Source: JAAYUJ01 sp963698165 (lineage in GTDB: Bacteria; Desulfobacterota; Syntrophobacteria; Syntrophobacterales; Syntrophobacteraceae). From it: a DNA stretch of 64,000 nucleotides. Each line of letters begins with the position of its first letter. The first letter of the stretch is position 1. The stretch is taken from NCBI GenBank assembly GCA_963698165.1, contig CAVOPT010000018.1, positions 130,654 to 194,653 of the forward strand, in the 5' to 3' direction. Made by a program: the position numbers and the translations under genes. Below the pieces are notes generated by a model. That model was not told where the DNA came from and ran no database searches. It saw nothing but the letters and a program-made list of their open reading frames with translations. Below are positions 36,353-46,245 of the stretch, in pieces.

Positions 36353-36913
36353 TCACGATACAACGGCTGGGCGTGCGATACACGACACCCATCCACCGGC
36401 GCGCAGTGCCTCGCAGAATCTTAAGCTGATGCCGACTGCCGCATAGTCTAATCCGGCCACGACCGGCCGAACGCTAAACCACCCACCGGATGCGGCCTCC
36501 TCGGCAAACTCCTCTAAGCCGCTCAGCATATTCGCTAGGTCTCCGTGGACCGAAAGAAGAACAGCTTGGTCCTCCGTCATTTTCGTGGTTGCGAGAGAGT
36601 TCAGAACTGCTTTAAGATCGCCCCGTGTTTTCGGTGGCGCACCGCTGATTTGTTCTAGAGCCTCGACGACATGAATGCGCCCCTCATATGTTCCATCATC
36701 TTTGGTAGTCTCTCCTAGTTCACGCGCGACCGAGATTGCGGTTTCGAGACACCTGGCCGCCGGCGAAGAAGCCACAGCAGCCAAAGATATCCGCTTTCCG
36801 ATGAGCTCTCGTAAGCGTCTGGCCGCGAAGAGAGCTTGCTGCCGGCCACCTTCCGAGAGAGCGCGAGGGTTCCGGCTTATCGGGTCAGGATGTGTAACAG
36901 CGAGTACAAGCAT
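36353..36913 (-). CDS. histidine-phosphatase-fold protein lacking the RHG arginine
   Basis: The overall pattern is that of phosphoglycerate-mutase-like phosphatases: ALSEGGRQQALFAARRL, VASSPAARCLETAISVA with the second Arg, and LLSVHGDLANML with the second His. The first motif, normally RHG at the end of strand 1, reads VTHPDP: the His is kept but the catalytic-site Arg is replaced by Thr. Without it the phosphate pocket is impaired, so this may be a non-catalytic or altered member. It is not obviously linked to neighbours. Confidence 0.7.
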   Translation of the reverse strand: MLVLAVTHPDPISRNPRALSEGGRQQALFAARRLRELIGKRISLAAVASSPAARCLETAISVARELGETTKDDGTYEGRIHVVEALEQISGAPPKTRGDLKAVLNSLATTKMTEDQAVLLSVHGDLANMLSGLEEFAEEAASGGWFSVRPVVAGLDYAAVGISLRFCEALRAGGWVSCIARPAVVS

Positions 36914-38043
36914 ATCTAACTCCTGAGTGTTATTTATGAGTAACCAGTGATTTTGTAGTTTCTGCAGATCTCCGGGATGCGGGAGAAGTCTTCGATTCTA
37001 AGCAGGGCAAGTGAAGTCTGGCTGGTTACATATCCGAGGGAGGTGACCTCCCACATGGTCCTACTGGCTTTTCGTCAGAGGGAGCTCCCTCTCCGGGGAG
37101 CAGAATACTTCGCACTTTTGTCCCCCTGAGCTTGACTTTCCACCTCCAGAATCAATTTTCTATGGTCAACCCAAGGCCAAGTATGCTTTTGGAGGATCGG
37201 CTCGGATTTTGACTTCAAAAGCAACTCAGGAGTTCATTTCCCGGGAGTGTGAGACGCCCGAAGGGCTCTTTGCGTTTCCTCCTACCCCAGCCCCGCTTTC
37301 ACCCCAAGACTACACCAAAAAAACCTTGACCAGGGTTGGGGAATTTTCGGCCCTCGAGGTGGCTGATTTGTCGGTTGTCATATGACCCAATGGACACCGC
37401 ATGAAGAACCATTACATCATTGTGTACCCCCAAAGCATGGCAGCGCACCCGAGAACAACCAGCACCCATCGCCAGATCTTTTTGGATCTCTCCGAGGAAT
37501 TCATCGCTGGGCTCCTTTTGCAGAGAAGCGAAACGTCAATCTGGAGATTTCTGATCCCAGCCCATCGTGGTCTGATGCATGTCAAACCATGCCCGGCATG
37601 CCTGAGACTCACGACCAACGAAGAAGGTTTGAAAGCTAGGTTATCACTACCGTGAACTCATATCAATTCTGGTCAACGCTTTGTTGGGGTTTATGGCGGG
37701 AGGTGAGCAGCCGAATTTAGAATTATCCCAGGGGAGGTACGGTGGGACGATGCTTTCCCGATGCCGCTACCCGATCGTCGGTTCTAGCCCCCTGAAACCC
37801 CAACTCAGCGGGTAACTGAGAGGAGATTTTGAGTAGAACCAACATGATCTGCATATGGAAAACGGTGAGGGGAGCACTGGTGACACGTACAGAGGAGAGC
37901 TATATGAACCTTGCAAGGGTTGGTCGGTGGCACGAACAGTCTGGGAATAGTAGTCGCGCTGTAATGCCAAGGGCAACAGGCGGCAGGCCGAGGTGCTTGT
38001 GGTAACCGTCGTGCTGCACCCGCCGTCAGGTTGACCCGCTGGG
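36914..38043. other. long intergenic with two perfect palindromes
   Basis: No gene is supported over 1.1 kb. GGGAGGTGACCTCCC (37038-37052) and AGAGGGAGCTCCCTCT (37077-37092) are perfect palindromes 24 bases apart. A minus-strand frame at 37412-37618 ends in a membrane-helix-like stretch (RWVLVVLGCAAMLWG) but has no ribosome site, so it is not called. A repeat copy at 37842 is listed separately. Confidence 0.5.
37842..37900 (-). repeat. dispersed intergenic repeat, copy 6 (inverted)
   Basis: On the plus strand ATGATCTGCATATGGAAAAC is followed by GAGCACTGGTGACACGTACA and GAGGAGAG, which is the family core and 5' arm read in reverse. The TTGGCAAG end is missing. Confidence 0.75.
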
Positions 38044-38727
38044 TTAGGTGCCATTAGCGAGCGCACCGTGTGCGGCACCTCGGAAGTCGGTTGGTTCGGG
38101 CTCACCTCTCTTCTGTGCCTTCTCTCGAGCGATCTTGTGATTCATGTCAGCAGGAATGAAGGTGACCGGCTTTCCGGCCTTGCGTGCTGCGAGCATCTCA
38201 TCCCTGGTGGCCTCACCTCCACCGATGGCGACGAATGACGTGCTGCACTCGACCAGTGTTGCCGAGGTAGGCGAAAGATGATTGGTTCCAGGGACCTTCC
38301 CGCCCCAGTGGCTGTCTTTGATATAGAACACGTAATCGACGCACGTCGAGAGTGGGACGTGCTCGTCTCGGGCAAGCGTGGAGGCTATGCCCATTGTCGT
38401 GAACCCCTTTCGCTTCGCGAGTTCGTAGACGGCACCAATTCCCACCTCGGTGGCACCGATATTGATCAATGTTTTTGCGGGGTCTTGTTCGTCAAGGATG
38501 CGTGAGGCGTGTTCCATCATCGCCTCCGGGTCCTCGTACTGGGCCCCGGAATAGCCAGCGAAGGTCAGCACCGTCATTTGTTTGCTCTGGATGAACGCCT
38601 CGATCGACGCGAGGGTAGCCTCGCGCACTTCGCGCTGGCCTTCACAGGCGATGGCCGTGCCCGGCGTGACGGCCAGACAGCACGCAATCAGCACTTTGCA
38701 GTGAAACATGGAAGCGTGGCTGAACAT
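38044..38727 (-). CDS. secreted protein with Rossmann/SLOG-like domain
   Basis: A signal peptide (VLIACCLAVTPGTAIACEG) is followed by a domain with TVLTFAGYSGAQYEDPEAMM, KTLINIGATEVGIGAVYELA and FVAIGGGEATRDEMLAARKA, a glycine-rich nucleotide-style loop as in SLOG/LOG-type proteins. Export of such a domain is unusual. The gene is GC-rich and belongs to a run of three minus-strand genes (38.0-40.0 kb) that look imported together. Function unknown. Confidence 0.65.
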   Translation of the reverse strand: MFSHASMFHCKVLIACCLAVTPGTAIACEGQREVREATLASIEAFIQSKQMTVLTFAGYSGAQYEDPEAMMEHASRILDEQDPAKTLINIGATEVGIGAVYELAKRKGFTTMGIASTLARDEHVPLSTCVDYVFYIKDSHWGGKVPGTNHLSPTSATLVECSTSFVAIGGGEATRDEMLAARKAGKPVTFIPADMNHKIAREKAQKRGEPEPTDFRGAAHGALANGT

Positions 38728-38835
38728 AACGATTTCTCCTGGGCGTCCAACGATTCGGTATCAGAGGTGGCGAGCCGTCCGCTGCGTTCGGTAATTGGGT
38801 GGTCGCCTCCGCACGAAAAAGAATGACAAGGACCT

Positions 38836-39117
38836 CTAACGGAGCGAACGATAGAGCGCCCACACCGAGAGGATTGCGAGGACCGGCCAAATCACAAGAA
38901 GGTCGGCTCGGATGTTCGCTTCTGGGGTCCGGACTTGGACCAGCCACTCCCATGCGGCGTAGAGTGCCCACGCGACGGCCGCCAAGAGGAGCGGTCGGCG
39001 ACGGCGGCCCGCGCCGAGGGCCGTGAACCGTAGCGCGATGTACACCGCAAGGAGAAGTGCGGCCACCGCCAGTATGTCAAGCGGTTTTCCGACGAACAAT
39101 GAGGCAATGAGTTCCAT
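38836..39117 (-). CDS. three-helix inner-membrane protein
   Basis: The 93-residue protein has hydrophobic segments around residues 13-33, 42-62 and 72-90, with a basic GAGRRRRP loop and a conserved-looking AWALYAAWEWLVQVRTPEAN followed by IRADLLVIWPVLAILSVWAL. Proteins of this exact layout are widespread and uncharacterised in proteobacteria. GC-rich. Confidence 0.75.
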   Translation of the reverse strand: MELIASLFVGKPLDILAVAALLLAVYIALRFTALGAGRRRRPLLLAAVAWALYAAWEWLVQVRTPEANIRADLLVIWPVLAILSVWALYRSLR

Positions 39118-39239
39118 AAGTGATCACCAGAGCTTAGCCGGCAAGGAGACGGTCGTGTGAATTCCTGAGGTGCTCCCCGGCATTGAGCACAGCTCCCCCA
39201 TCCCGGCGCGCAAGAGTTCAGAAGCTTGAGCGCAACCGA

Positions 39240-39983
39240 TCAGCCGCCGAAGATCACTGCGTCCGGGATCTCGTAGCGTTCCTGACCAATGCTGATGATG
39301 CTCAAGTCGCCCTTCTTTTTGGCGCTGAATTTGCCGCGGTCGGCCTGACTCATATCGTACCCGGTGGCCTTTCCCTTCTCGAAGAAGATCGTGCGGGTAC
39401 GGCCATCCGGCTTCGTCACCGTGACCCTGCCAGTGCTGTTGTCTTCGCGAACAACGCCGAAGGGGCAAGATCCGGTCGGTTGCCCCGAAGCCATGCTGCA
39501 AGGAATACTCCCGGTGGCGTGATACGGCGTCCCCGCAACTTTGGCGTCACCCTGTCGCGCCGCGCCTGCTGGACCGCCCGAGATACCAACTGTTAATGTG
39601 TACTTGGCACCCTCGTTTCGACGCGCGGCACTGCGCATCAAGTAGACCCGAACCGTGTAATCACCGTCGGCTGTGAGAGTCCCAGTCCACTCGTTGCCCG
39701 ATGTCGAGCCGATGAACAGCGCTGTTTCCGATCCGGGGGGAAGAACATTGAAGTAGTTACTTAGATTGCTGGTCCTGAGCTTAACACTCATGGTCTGGCC
39801 AGCTTTGGCATTAAGCTTGTAATCGATCATCTTGTCGCCGGAGATCGAGCCCTTGACCGTTGCCGAAGAGGCCCCTGCGGTGAAACGGATCTGCTGAACC
39901 TTGATGGGCTCTGCAGTGCCTGGAAGTGACCATCCAAGAACAATCACCCACGCCATAGTAAGTGCAATAAAACGCGATTTCAT
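39240..39983 (-). CDS. exported protein resembling g-type lysozyme inhibitors
   Basis: After the signal peptide (IALTMAWVIVLGWSLPGTA) a beta-sandwich-like region reads VKGSISGDKMIDYKLNAKAG, then NYFNVLPPGSETALFIGSTS and GDYTVRVYLMRSAARRNEGA. I associate this with the PliG-like family of periplasmic lysozyme inhibitors, also annotated as DNA breaking-rejoining protein. The last ~90 residues form a second domain (VTKPDGRTRTIFFEKGKATG). The ATG at 39983 follows AAAGGG. The family name is from motif memory. Confidence 0.65.
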   Translation of the reverse strand: MKSRFIALTMAWVIVLGWSLPGTAEPIKVQQIRFTAGASSATVKGSISGDKMIDYKLNAKAGQTMSVKLRTSNLSNYFNVLPPGSETALFIGSTSGNEWTGTLTADGDYTVRVYLMRSAARRNEGAKYTLTVGISGGPAGAARQGDAKVAGTPYHATGSIPCSMASGQPTGSCPFGVVREDNSTGRVTVTKPDGRTRTIFFEKGKATGYDMSQADRGKFSAKKKGDLSIISIGQERYEIPDAVIFGG

Positions 39984-40369
39984 AACCCTTTCCCTTTCTG
40001 GCGCCCTCACCTTGCACCGATCTTCTTAAATCGCTCTTGTTGGATCATCCACCTCTTTTTAGGGAAGTTGAACGTATGGAAAGTGCTATTCATTTCGCAC
40101 CGAGTACGCAGACATCGACGGCGGCATATCCTTCAATGAGTACTTCCGTGAAGGATAACCATGGCCGAGTAAGAGGCAAGACTCCAAGCTCAACTGAAAA
40201 AATGAAACGGTACGGGGCCATTTAGCCTGACTTTTAGGATTTGTGGACAACAATCTCTGCGTTCCCTTTTTCGTGCAGTTCAATGAAAGAGTTAAGTTGA
40301 GCGAAGCGCGAGTGCGATTCGCAGAATGTGCGAGCACTGCTCGGGCGATATTGGGAAAGCCAGCGATTG

Positions 40370-40470
40370 CTTGCCACTGTGTTAAATTCGCGGATCAGGA
40401 GGGTGGACAACGCAAAATGATCGGGTCCGGTATAGAAGGGGGCGCTGGGGATACGCACAGAGGAGTGCTG
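40370..40470 (-). repeat. dispersed intergenic repeat, copy 7 (inverted)
   Basis: Reads CTTGCCACTGTGTTAAATTC, then ACAACGCAAAATGATCGGGT and GATACGCACAGAGGAGTG on the plus strand, so both ends are present. GGATCA and TGATC arms flank the middle. It lies 120 bases before an IS91 remnant. Confidence 0.85.
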
Positions 40471-40589
40471 TGTTGACCACTTGCTCAATTACCCCACAGG
40501 ACGTGACACAGAGGGGCTAGCGAATTGCGATGAGACGAGTGAGAGCACCGCAGTGACTGGACCCCACTACCAGCCACCGCACGTGAGAC

Positions 40590-40821
40590 TCAAAGACCTG
40601 GAGAGTGCTCATCAGAAAGATCTGCGGGTGGATCCTCTGAGTTGTCCTCGGTGCGGCGATGAGATGAAATCATAAGGCTCACCAATGACCCGGATGTCAT
40701 CCAGGAGACCCTGGAACGTACGGGGCTGCAGAAACAGCACTCGGCTCCACATGGAGAAAACCGCAAGCACATGACTGCGCGTGCGACTGATTTAGACGAG
40801 AGCATTGCGCAGCACCAATAG
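40590..40821 (+). pseudogene. IS91-type transposase, C-terminal remnant
   Basis: DLRVDPLSCPRCGDEMK is followed, after loss of one base, by RLTNDPDVIQETLERTGLQ and KQHSAPHGEN, with a stop at 40821. This is the same zinc-knuckle tail as at 11.2 kb, less well preserved. Confidence 0.65.
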
Positions 40822-41105
40822 CGGGCACCACACTCGGAAGCTCAACGCATGATCACAGAAAAGACTCTTTGATCTCGTTCATCGTGCGCAGGGTCGCCAG
40901 GTAGGTAACACTTCCCTCCCCCAGCACATTCTCGAAAGAAGGCATTGCCCCCCAGACTCACTCATGGTAGCAATTTGAGAAACATACCACATTTGCCAGA
41001 AAGCCAAAGGATTCCCCAATATGAAATGTCCCAATGTCGAAGTTGTGGCCACCTTGATCTGTTGCTGCCCTGGAAAGCGTGAGCGAGAAGAGCCGCCTCT
41101 CCTGA

Positions 41106-43251
41106 CTATTCATCTATGGGCGCGTCTCCTACACCCAGTTCGAGTTCCTTTACGCCCGGATGCGGGGAAAGAAGACCTGGCTCCTCTTCGCCGGCGATGA
41201 CTGCACCCGGGACACGCCGCTTCACCTGCTGGACCTGCCGCGCGACCCCGCGCATCCCAATCCTGCCAGCTACCAGGCCGAGCGCCGCGCCCTCCAGGAA
41301 GCCTACCGCGAAGCCCGCCAGCGCGATGGTCACCTTTACCACACCGCCGCCAACGATACGGACCTTGATCTGAAAGTCGAACGCCTGCGAAACGAACTGG
41401 CTGAATTGCGACGGGCATTCACCCTCTGGCAAAACAAAGTCCTCCGCGCCTTTACCGCCCTTTTTTTTCTACTAAGTCTCATTGTCGGCAGCGTCTGGTG
41501 GTTTGGCTTTCGGATAAGCGAGGACGCTCGCCGCGTCACCCGTGAGAAAATCCACGCCCAGCTCCAGACGGCGGCGGAAAAGACCCACCAGGCTGCCCTC
41601 GCCGAGGCGGACAAGGCCAAAGGCTGGGAAGAGCGAGAGCGCCTTCGCCAGGCCGCCGAACGGGCCCATGCCGCCCGCCTATTCAGCATTGATGAACTAG
41701 CAGCCTCTTTTGCCGAGATCCAGGGTACGGCGCGTTCCACCCAGGTCTTCGATGAAATGACCCGCGTCCTGTCCGAGGAGGGGGTGGACCAGGCGCTCGC
41801 CTATGCCGCCACCCAGCGCCCAGGCATTCTGGAAAAGGTTAAGGCCCGCGCCGCCGCCGCCCGCGAGAAGAACCGCGCCGAACTGCTGCCGCTGCTGACA
41901 AGCGCCCAGCTTTACGCCGACCGCAACCAGTCCGCCGAGGCCACCCCCCTCTTCGCTGACATCCTCGCCCTGGAGCCGGACTGGCCGGACGCGTTGCATG
42001 CACATTTCTGGTTCCTCATCATCCAGGGCGACCACGCCTTCACGCACACCACGCTCGCCGCCGCCCTCGGCCACTTCGAGGCCGCCGAGGCCGCTGTGCA
42101 GCGCCTCCTCCAGTTGGAGCCGGACGCTCCCCGATCGCAGCGGGACGTGTCGGTGAGCCTCAACAAGCTTGGGGATTTTCTTTCGAGCCGCGGTAAGCCT
42201 GGGGATGCGGAGAAGGCGCTTTCGCACTACGAGCGCAGCCTGAAGGTTCGCGAAGACCTGCTGCAGGCCAATCCCCAGTCGGCTGAGGCGGCGCGGGACG
42301 TGTCGGTGAGCCTCAACAAGCTTGGGGATTTTCTTTCGAGCCGCGGTAAGCCTGGGGATGCGGAGAAGGCGCTTTCGCACTACGAGCGTTGCAATGAGGT
42401 TCTCGAACGCCTGCTGCAGGCCAATCCCCAGTCGGCCCAGGCGGCGCGGGACGTGTCGGTGAGCCTGGAACAAGCTTGGGGATTTTCTTTCGAGCCGCGG
42501 TAAGCCTGGGGATGCGGAGAAGGCGCTTTCGCACTACGAGCGCAGCCTGAAGGTTCGCGAAGACCTGCTGCAGGCCAATCCCCAGTCGGCTGAGGCGGCG
42601 CGGGACGTGTCGGTGAGCCTCGAACAAGCTTGGGGATTTTCTTTCGCGCCGCGGTAAGCCTGGGGATGCGGAGAAGGCGCTTTCGCACTACGAGCGCAGC
42701 CTGAAGGTTGCCGAAGACCTGCTGCAGGCCAATCCCCAGTCGGCCCAGGCGGCGCGGGACGTGTCGGTGAGCCTGGAAAGGCTTGGGGATTTTCTTTCGA
42801 GCCGCGGTAAGCCTGGGGATGCGGAGAAGGCGCTTTCGCACTACGAGCGTTGCAATGAGGTTCTCGAAGCCTGCTGCAGGCCAATCCCCAGTCGGCCCAG
42901 GCGGCGCGGGACGTGTCGGTGAGCCTGGAAAGGCTTGGGGATTTTCTTTCGAGCCGCGGTAAGCCTGGGGATGCGGAGAAGGCGCTTTCGCACTACGAGC
43001 GTTGCAATGAGGTTCTCGAACGCCTGCTGCAGGCCAATCCCCAGTCGGCCCAGGCGGCGCGGGACGTCATCGTCAGTTGCTACAAGCTGGGACTGTTCGA
43101 GGGGCGACGCGGCAAGGAGGACCTTGCGCGGACTTACCTGAAACGCTGCTTCACTCTCCTCGACACCTTCACCCTCGAAGGCCGCCCGATGGATCCGGCC
43201 ATGCGTGCGGTGCATAAGGCACTGAAGCCGTTATTTACAGAAGATAAGTGA
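41106..43251 (+). pseudogene. DUF4062/TM/TPR protein broken by indels and 5' truncation
   Basis: The frame is open from 41106, just after a stop, and reads SYTQFEFLYARMRGKKTWLL, the C-terminal part of a DUF4062-type domain. A membrane helix (LRAFTALFFLLSLIVGSVWW), a coiled coil and TPR-like repeats follow. The N-terminal ~100 residues are absent. Three single-base indels within the tandem repeats (net +1) split the frame at about 42470, with the C-terminus readable again from 42913 to the stop at 43251. DUF4062 and TPR proteins paired with TIR proteins look like defence or NTPase signalling modules; here both genes are damaged. If the indels are sequencing errors in the repeats, only the 5' truncation stands. 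Confidence 0.7.
42141..43059 (+). repeat. six tandem 153-bp (51-codon) TPR units
   Basis: CGGGACGTGTCGGTGAGCCT starts units at 42141, 42294, 42447, 42601, 42755 and 42907, and a divergent seventh at 43060. Each unit encodes KLGDFLSSRGKPGDAEKALS, HYER... and LLQANPQSAEAARDVSVSLN-like sequence. Unit lengths are 153, 153, 154, 154, 152 and 153, so indels occur where two sequence variants (CTCAACAAGCTT and CTGGAAAGGCTT) meet. Confidence 0.9.
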
Positions 43252-43448
43252 CCGCCCACTCTACCCCCAAGACTACCCAACATCCCCCATACGACATCTT
43301 CCTCAGCTACTCCTGCAAGGACAGCGGGCCCCCGCTTCGATTACTCAACACATTTCTCAAAAGCACTTTCAGCATCTATTATGGCTGGTATTCCAGCAGA
43401 AGCGGGGGAGAAAGGAAAAAAGGGAGGTCTTTTCAGGCTGCGAGATGA
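43248..43448 (+). pseudogene. truncated TIR-domain gene
   Basis: A GTG overlapping the stop of the TPR gene opens PPYDIFLSYSCKDSGPPLRL, the first strand and BB-loop side of a TIR domain. The frame then runs into unrelated sequence and stops; no other TIR motif (the catalytic Glu region) follows. The GTGA overlap shows it was once co-translated with the TPR gene. Confidence 0.65.
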
Positions 43449-43721
43449 AGCATCTCACGCAGACAACACCAGTTCGGATCATTGCCGAGAACCAAATTGG
43501 ATCGGTGTTTCAGGGCAATGGAAGTCATCGTGTCTTGCCAGTGTATCTAACAAACCCCAGAAATCCCCGTCTACTCACCTCATGAAAGGTTGCGGTGTCT
43601 TGCCAGATCCTTGAACTCCAGAGCCAGACCGGATTCTTGCACAGTTGAAAAGGATATCTTACATTCCGCTCATAGTCCCCATCGGCTTTGACCAACCCAC
43701 AACCAAGACAGGAGGCAAGTC

Positions 43722-44562
43722 ATGAAACTCGACCAGGCGGTTCATGTCTACAAAGAGTACCACAGGATGAATTCTGGAAAAAAATACGATCGAGTCCTAC
43801 GGTTCTACGCTCGCCAAGCTGCGTGACCACTTTGGCGACGATCGCGATCTTGCTGCCATCACATCCGAAGAGATCCTCTCCTTTCTGAACAAGATCACTG
43901 AGGGCGGAAAGCAACAGACCAAACACGGCCGTTACTCCCACTTCAAGGCCTTTTTCAATTTCATCAAGACCAATCTTGATCCTTCCATTCAAAACCCCTG
44001 CGACGTTCCAATGCTAAGGAAAATCTACCGGCCAGGCAAACCCATCCACTGGGACGTTGTCGAAAAGGAGACCGTCGATGAGATCATCTTCAGGACGACG
44101 AAGGTCAGAAACCGGCTCATCCTGGAACTGATGGCAAGAGGCGGCATGAGAGTCGGCGAAGTCCTGAAGCTCACCCCGAAAGATGTCAGCGACCAGAAGT
44201 TGACGATCCAAAGCCCAAAGAGTGGCAAGGACTCTGAGATCGTCTTCATCCCACGAAAGGTGGTAGAGCGTTTGCGGGCATACATCAAACAGAGAGCGCT
44301 CGAGCCAGAGAAGAGGATTTTTCCGATCACGTACGCTGCCGCCAGGATCGTGGTGAAGAAGGCAGGAAAACTCGCCGGCATCGAACTGAGGCCGCACGAT
44401 CTCAGGAGACATGCAGCCACTTATGCATCCCGGTCAGGCGTTCCCATCGAAATCGTGAGCAAGGTAATTCTGCGACACTCCAATCTCTCAACCACGCAGC
44501 GGTATCTCGGCAAAATCAGCGATAGTGAAGCAACGAGGTGGATTGAAAACCTCTATGGCTGA
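43722..44562 (+). pseudogene. tyrosine recombinase with frameshift at an A7 run
   Basis: From the ATG at 43722 (AGGAGGCAAGTC before it) the frame reads MKLDQAVHVYKEYHRMNSGK. At GGAAAAAAATACG (about 43780) one A too many shifts it. With six As it would continue TIESYGSTLAKLRDHFGDDR and through the SAM-like core domain. The catalytic half (44011-44562) is intact: Arg in ARGGMRVGEVL, HxxR in RPHDLRRHAATYA, His in ILRHSNLSTTQRYLG and Tyr in that same motif. Either a sequencing error, a pseudogene, or programmed slippage at the A7. Confidence 0.8.
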
Positions 44563-44765
44563 TCGAGTGCCGGGGAGACCATGGCGCGGTTTCCCCGGCC
44601 GACATCATCCTCGATGGGATATCGATATGATCAGGACACATGAAAGATCGGAGAGAACGATTTTTTGCTCTTCAAGAGAGCTTTGTTCAATTTGCTCATT
44701 AGGCTGCAGACTGTGATATGGGGTAGACTGAATTCTTGCGACAACCATTCTTAGAAGGAGAACTT

Positions 44766-45923
44766 GTGGCATTTCTGCTCCTGCTTCTAGCGGTCTGCAC
44801 ATTGCTCTTCATCATTGGCTTTGGGTTCGACATTGCTCTCGGGAACCGTGCGACTGAATGCCTGAAAGCCGTTCCACCTTGGCAAGATCCTTCCGGGGGG
44901 CCGGTCTTGTCGATTATTGTTCCGGCTCGAAACGAGGAGAAACATATTGAGGCAGCGCTGCAGTCACTTCTGAATCAGAGCTATCGCAATACGGAAATCC
45001 TCGTGGTGGATGATCGATCCTCCGATGGGACAGCGGCGATCCTGGATAAAATGGCTCAAGTTCACAATCGCCTGCGCGTGTTTCACATTGAGGAGCTCCC
45101 AGAAGGCTGGTTGGGGAAAAACCACGCGCTTTACTATGGGGCACGACATGCTTCGGGAGAATTCCTTCTCTTTGCCGACGCGGATGTTGTTATGCATCCC
45201 TCTGCCGTGAGCCGTGCGATCCGGTATATGGTTCAAGAACAAGTAGACCACGTGACGGTGGGGCCTGAAATTGATATGCCGGGCTTACTCCTCAGGATCT
45301 TTGCGGGAGTTTTTACCCTCTTCTTTGCTCTCTATGCCAGACCCTGGAAAGCAGAGGATCCCGGGAGTTCGCGGCATGTTGGCATCGGAGCCTTCAACCT
45401 GGTGCGCACCTCGGCATATCATGCCTCAGGTACCCACGCGGCCATTGCTATGCGGCCGGATGATGATATGAAGCTCGGAAAGATTTTGAAAGATCATGGC
45501 TTCAAGCAGCGAGTCTTGTTTGCTGAAGACGTGATCCGCGTCGAATGGTACAGCTCCTTTGGAGAACTCGTTTCGGGGCTCGAGAAGAATGCGTTTGCGG
45601 GCATAGAATACAGTCTGCCTATTATGACTTTGGGGACGCTCTTTCTCTTTCTATTCTTTTTTTGGCCTTTTCCTGCCATTTTCATCACGAGCGGCTTCCT
45701 GAGACTCCTGAACCTGACCATAATTGCCGTGATTGTCCTGATTTATTGTGACAATGCTCGATTCCACAAATCCAACCCATGGTACGTTCTTGGATTCCCG
45801 TTTGCAGTTCTCCTCTTCATCTACATCCTCTGGAACTCAACCATTACTACCCTGCGAAATGACGGTATACGCTGGCGCGGGACCCACTACCCTCTTTCCA
45901 AGCTGAAGGCAAATAGGGTTTAA
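44766..45923 (+). CDS. membrane glycosyltransferase, family 2
   Basis: An N-terminal membrane helix leads to a GT-A domain: LSIIVPARNEEKHIEAALQS, ILVVDDRSSDGTAAIL, GWLGKNHALYYGARHASGEF, FADADVVMHPSAV with the metal-binding DxD (DAD), and RPDDDMKLGKIL. Three or four membrane helices follow (about residues 290-370). Of known types it reads most like HpnB/CruC-like transferases acting on lipids. GTG at 44766 follows AGAAGGAG by five bases. With the downstream MlaC and RND genes it may belong to membrane lipid work, but 1.6 kb separates them. Confidence 0.82.
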   Translation: MAFLLLLLAVCTLLFIIGFGFDIALGNRATECLKAVPPWQDPSGGPVLSIIVPARNEEKHIEAALQSLLNQSYRNTEILVVDDRSSDGTAAILDKMAQVHNRLRVFHIEELPEGWLGKNHALYYGARHASGEFLLFADADVVMHPSAVSRAIRYMVQEQVDHVTVGPEIDMPGLLLRIFAGVFTLFFALYARPWKAEDPGSSRHVGIGAFNLVRTSAYHASGTHAAIAMRPDDDMKLGKILKDHGFKQRVLFAEDVIRVEWYSSFGELVSGLEKNAFAGIEYSLPIMTLGTLFLFLFFFWPFPAIFITSGFLRLLNLTIIAVIVLIYCDNARFHKSNPWYVLGFPFAVLLFIYILWNSTITTLRNDGIRWRGTHYPLSKLKANRV

Positions 45924-45983
45924 GCTGGGCGAAAATTAGAAAGAAGCGGGAATTGTGCTTTTCAGTGCATGCACTTGCAGGAT

Positions 45984-46088
45984 CTTGCCAACGTGTTCAA
46001 CATCAGAACAGGGGTGCCGCACAACGCAGAATGATCAGAATATGGAAAATGCTTGAGGGATCGCCGATGATACGCACAGAGGAGAGAT
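45984..46088 (-). repeat. dispersed intergenic repeat, copy 8 (inverted, full length)
   Basis: CTTGCCAACGTGTTCAACAT, then CAACGCAGAATGATCAGAAT and GATACGCACAGAGGAGAG on the plus strand. Both ends and the core are present. It lies 80 bases before a piece of IS91-type terminal sequence. Confidence 0.85.
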
Positions 46089-46168
46089 GTGTAACAAACC
46101 GATGAGACCCTCATAATCGGAGCCGGAACCAGTTGTCCTCGAGGATTATGACGATGGCTAGCGGGATA

Positions 46169-46245
46169 TGAAGAGCCAGTCATCTAGACTTCAACGCTGG
46201 AGACATTTCCCACAGGCTACCAGAGGAGCAGTTTGCCCTAATACC
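46169..46245 (+). mobile_element. IS91-type element end fragment
   Basis: ACTTCAACGCTGGAGACATT and AGAGGAGCAGTTTGCCCTAA parallel a stretch that follows the transposase remnant at 11.03-11.10 kb in reverse orientation. No coding part survives here. Confidence 0.45.

Noticed and set aside
37412..37618. minus-strand frame ending in a hydrophobic helix
   Set aside because: No ribosome site and no homology recognised; one hydrophobic stretch is not enough.
40860..40950. minus-strand frame MPSFENVLGEGSVTYLATLR
   Set aside because: About 30 codons that look faintly like a cytochrome c tail; too short and without a haem site.
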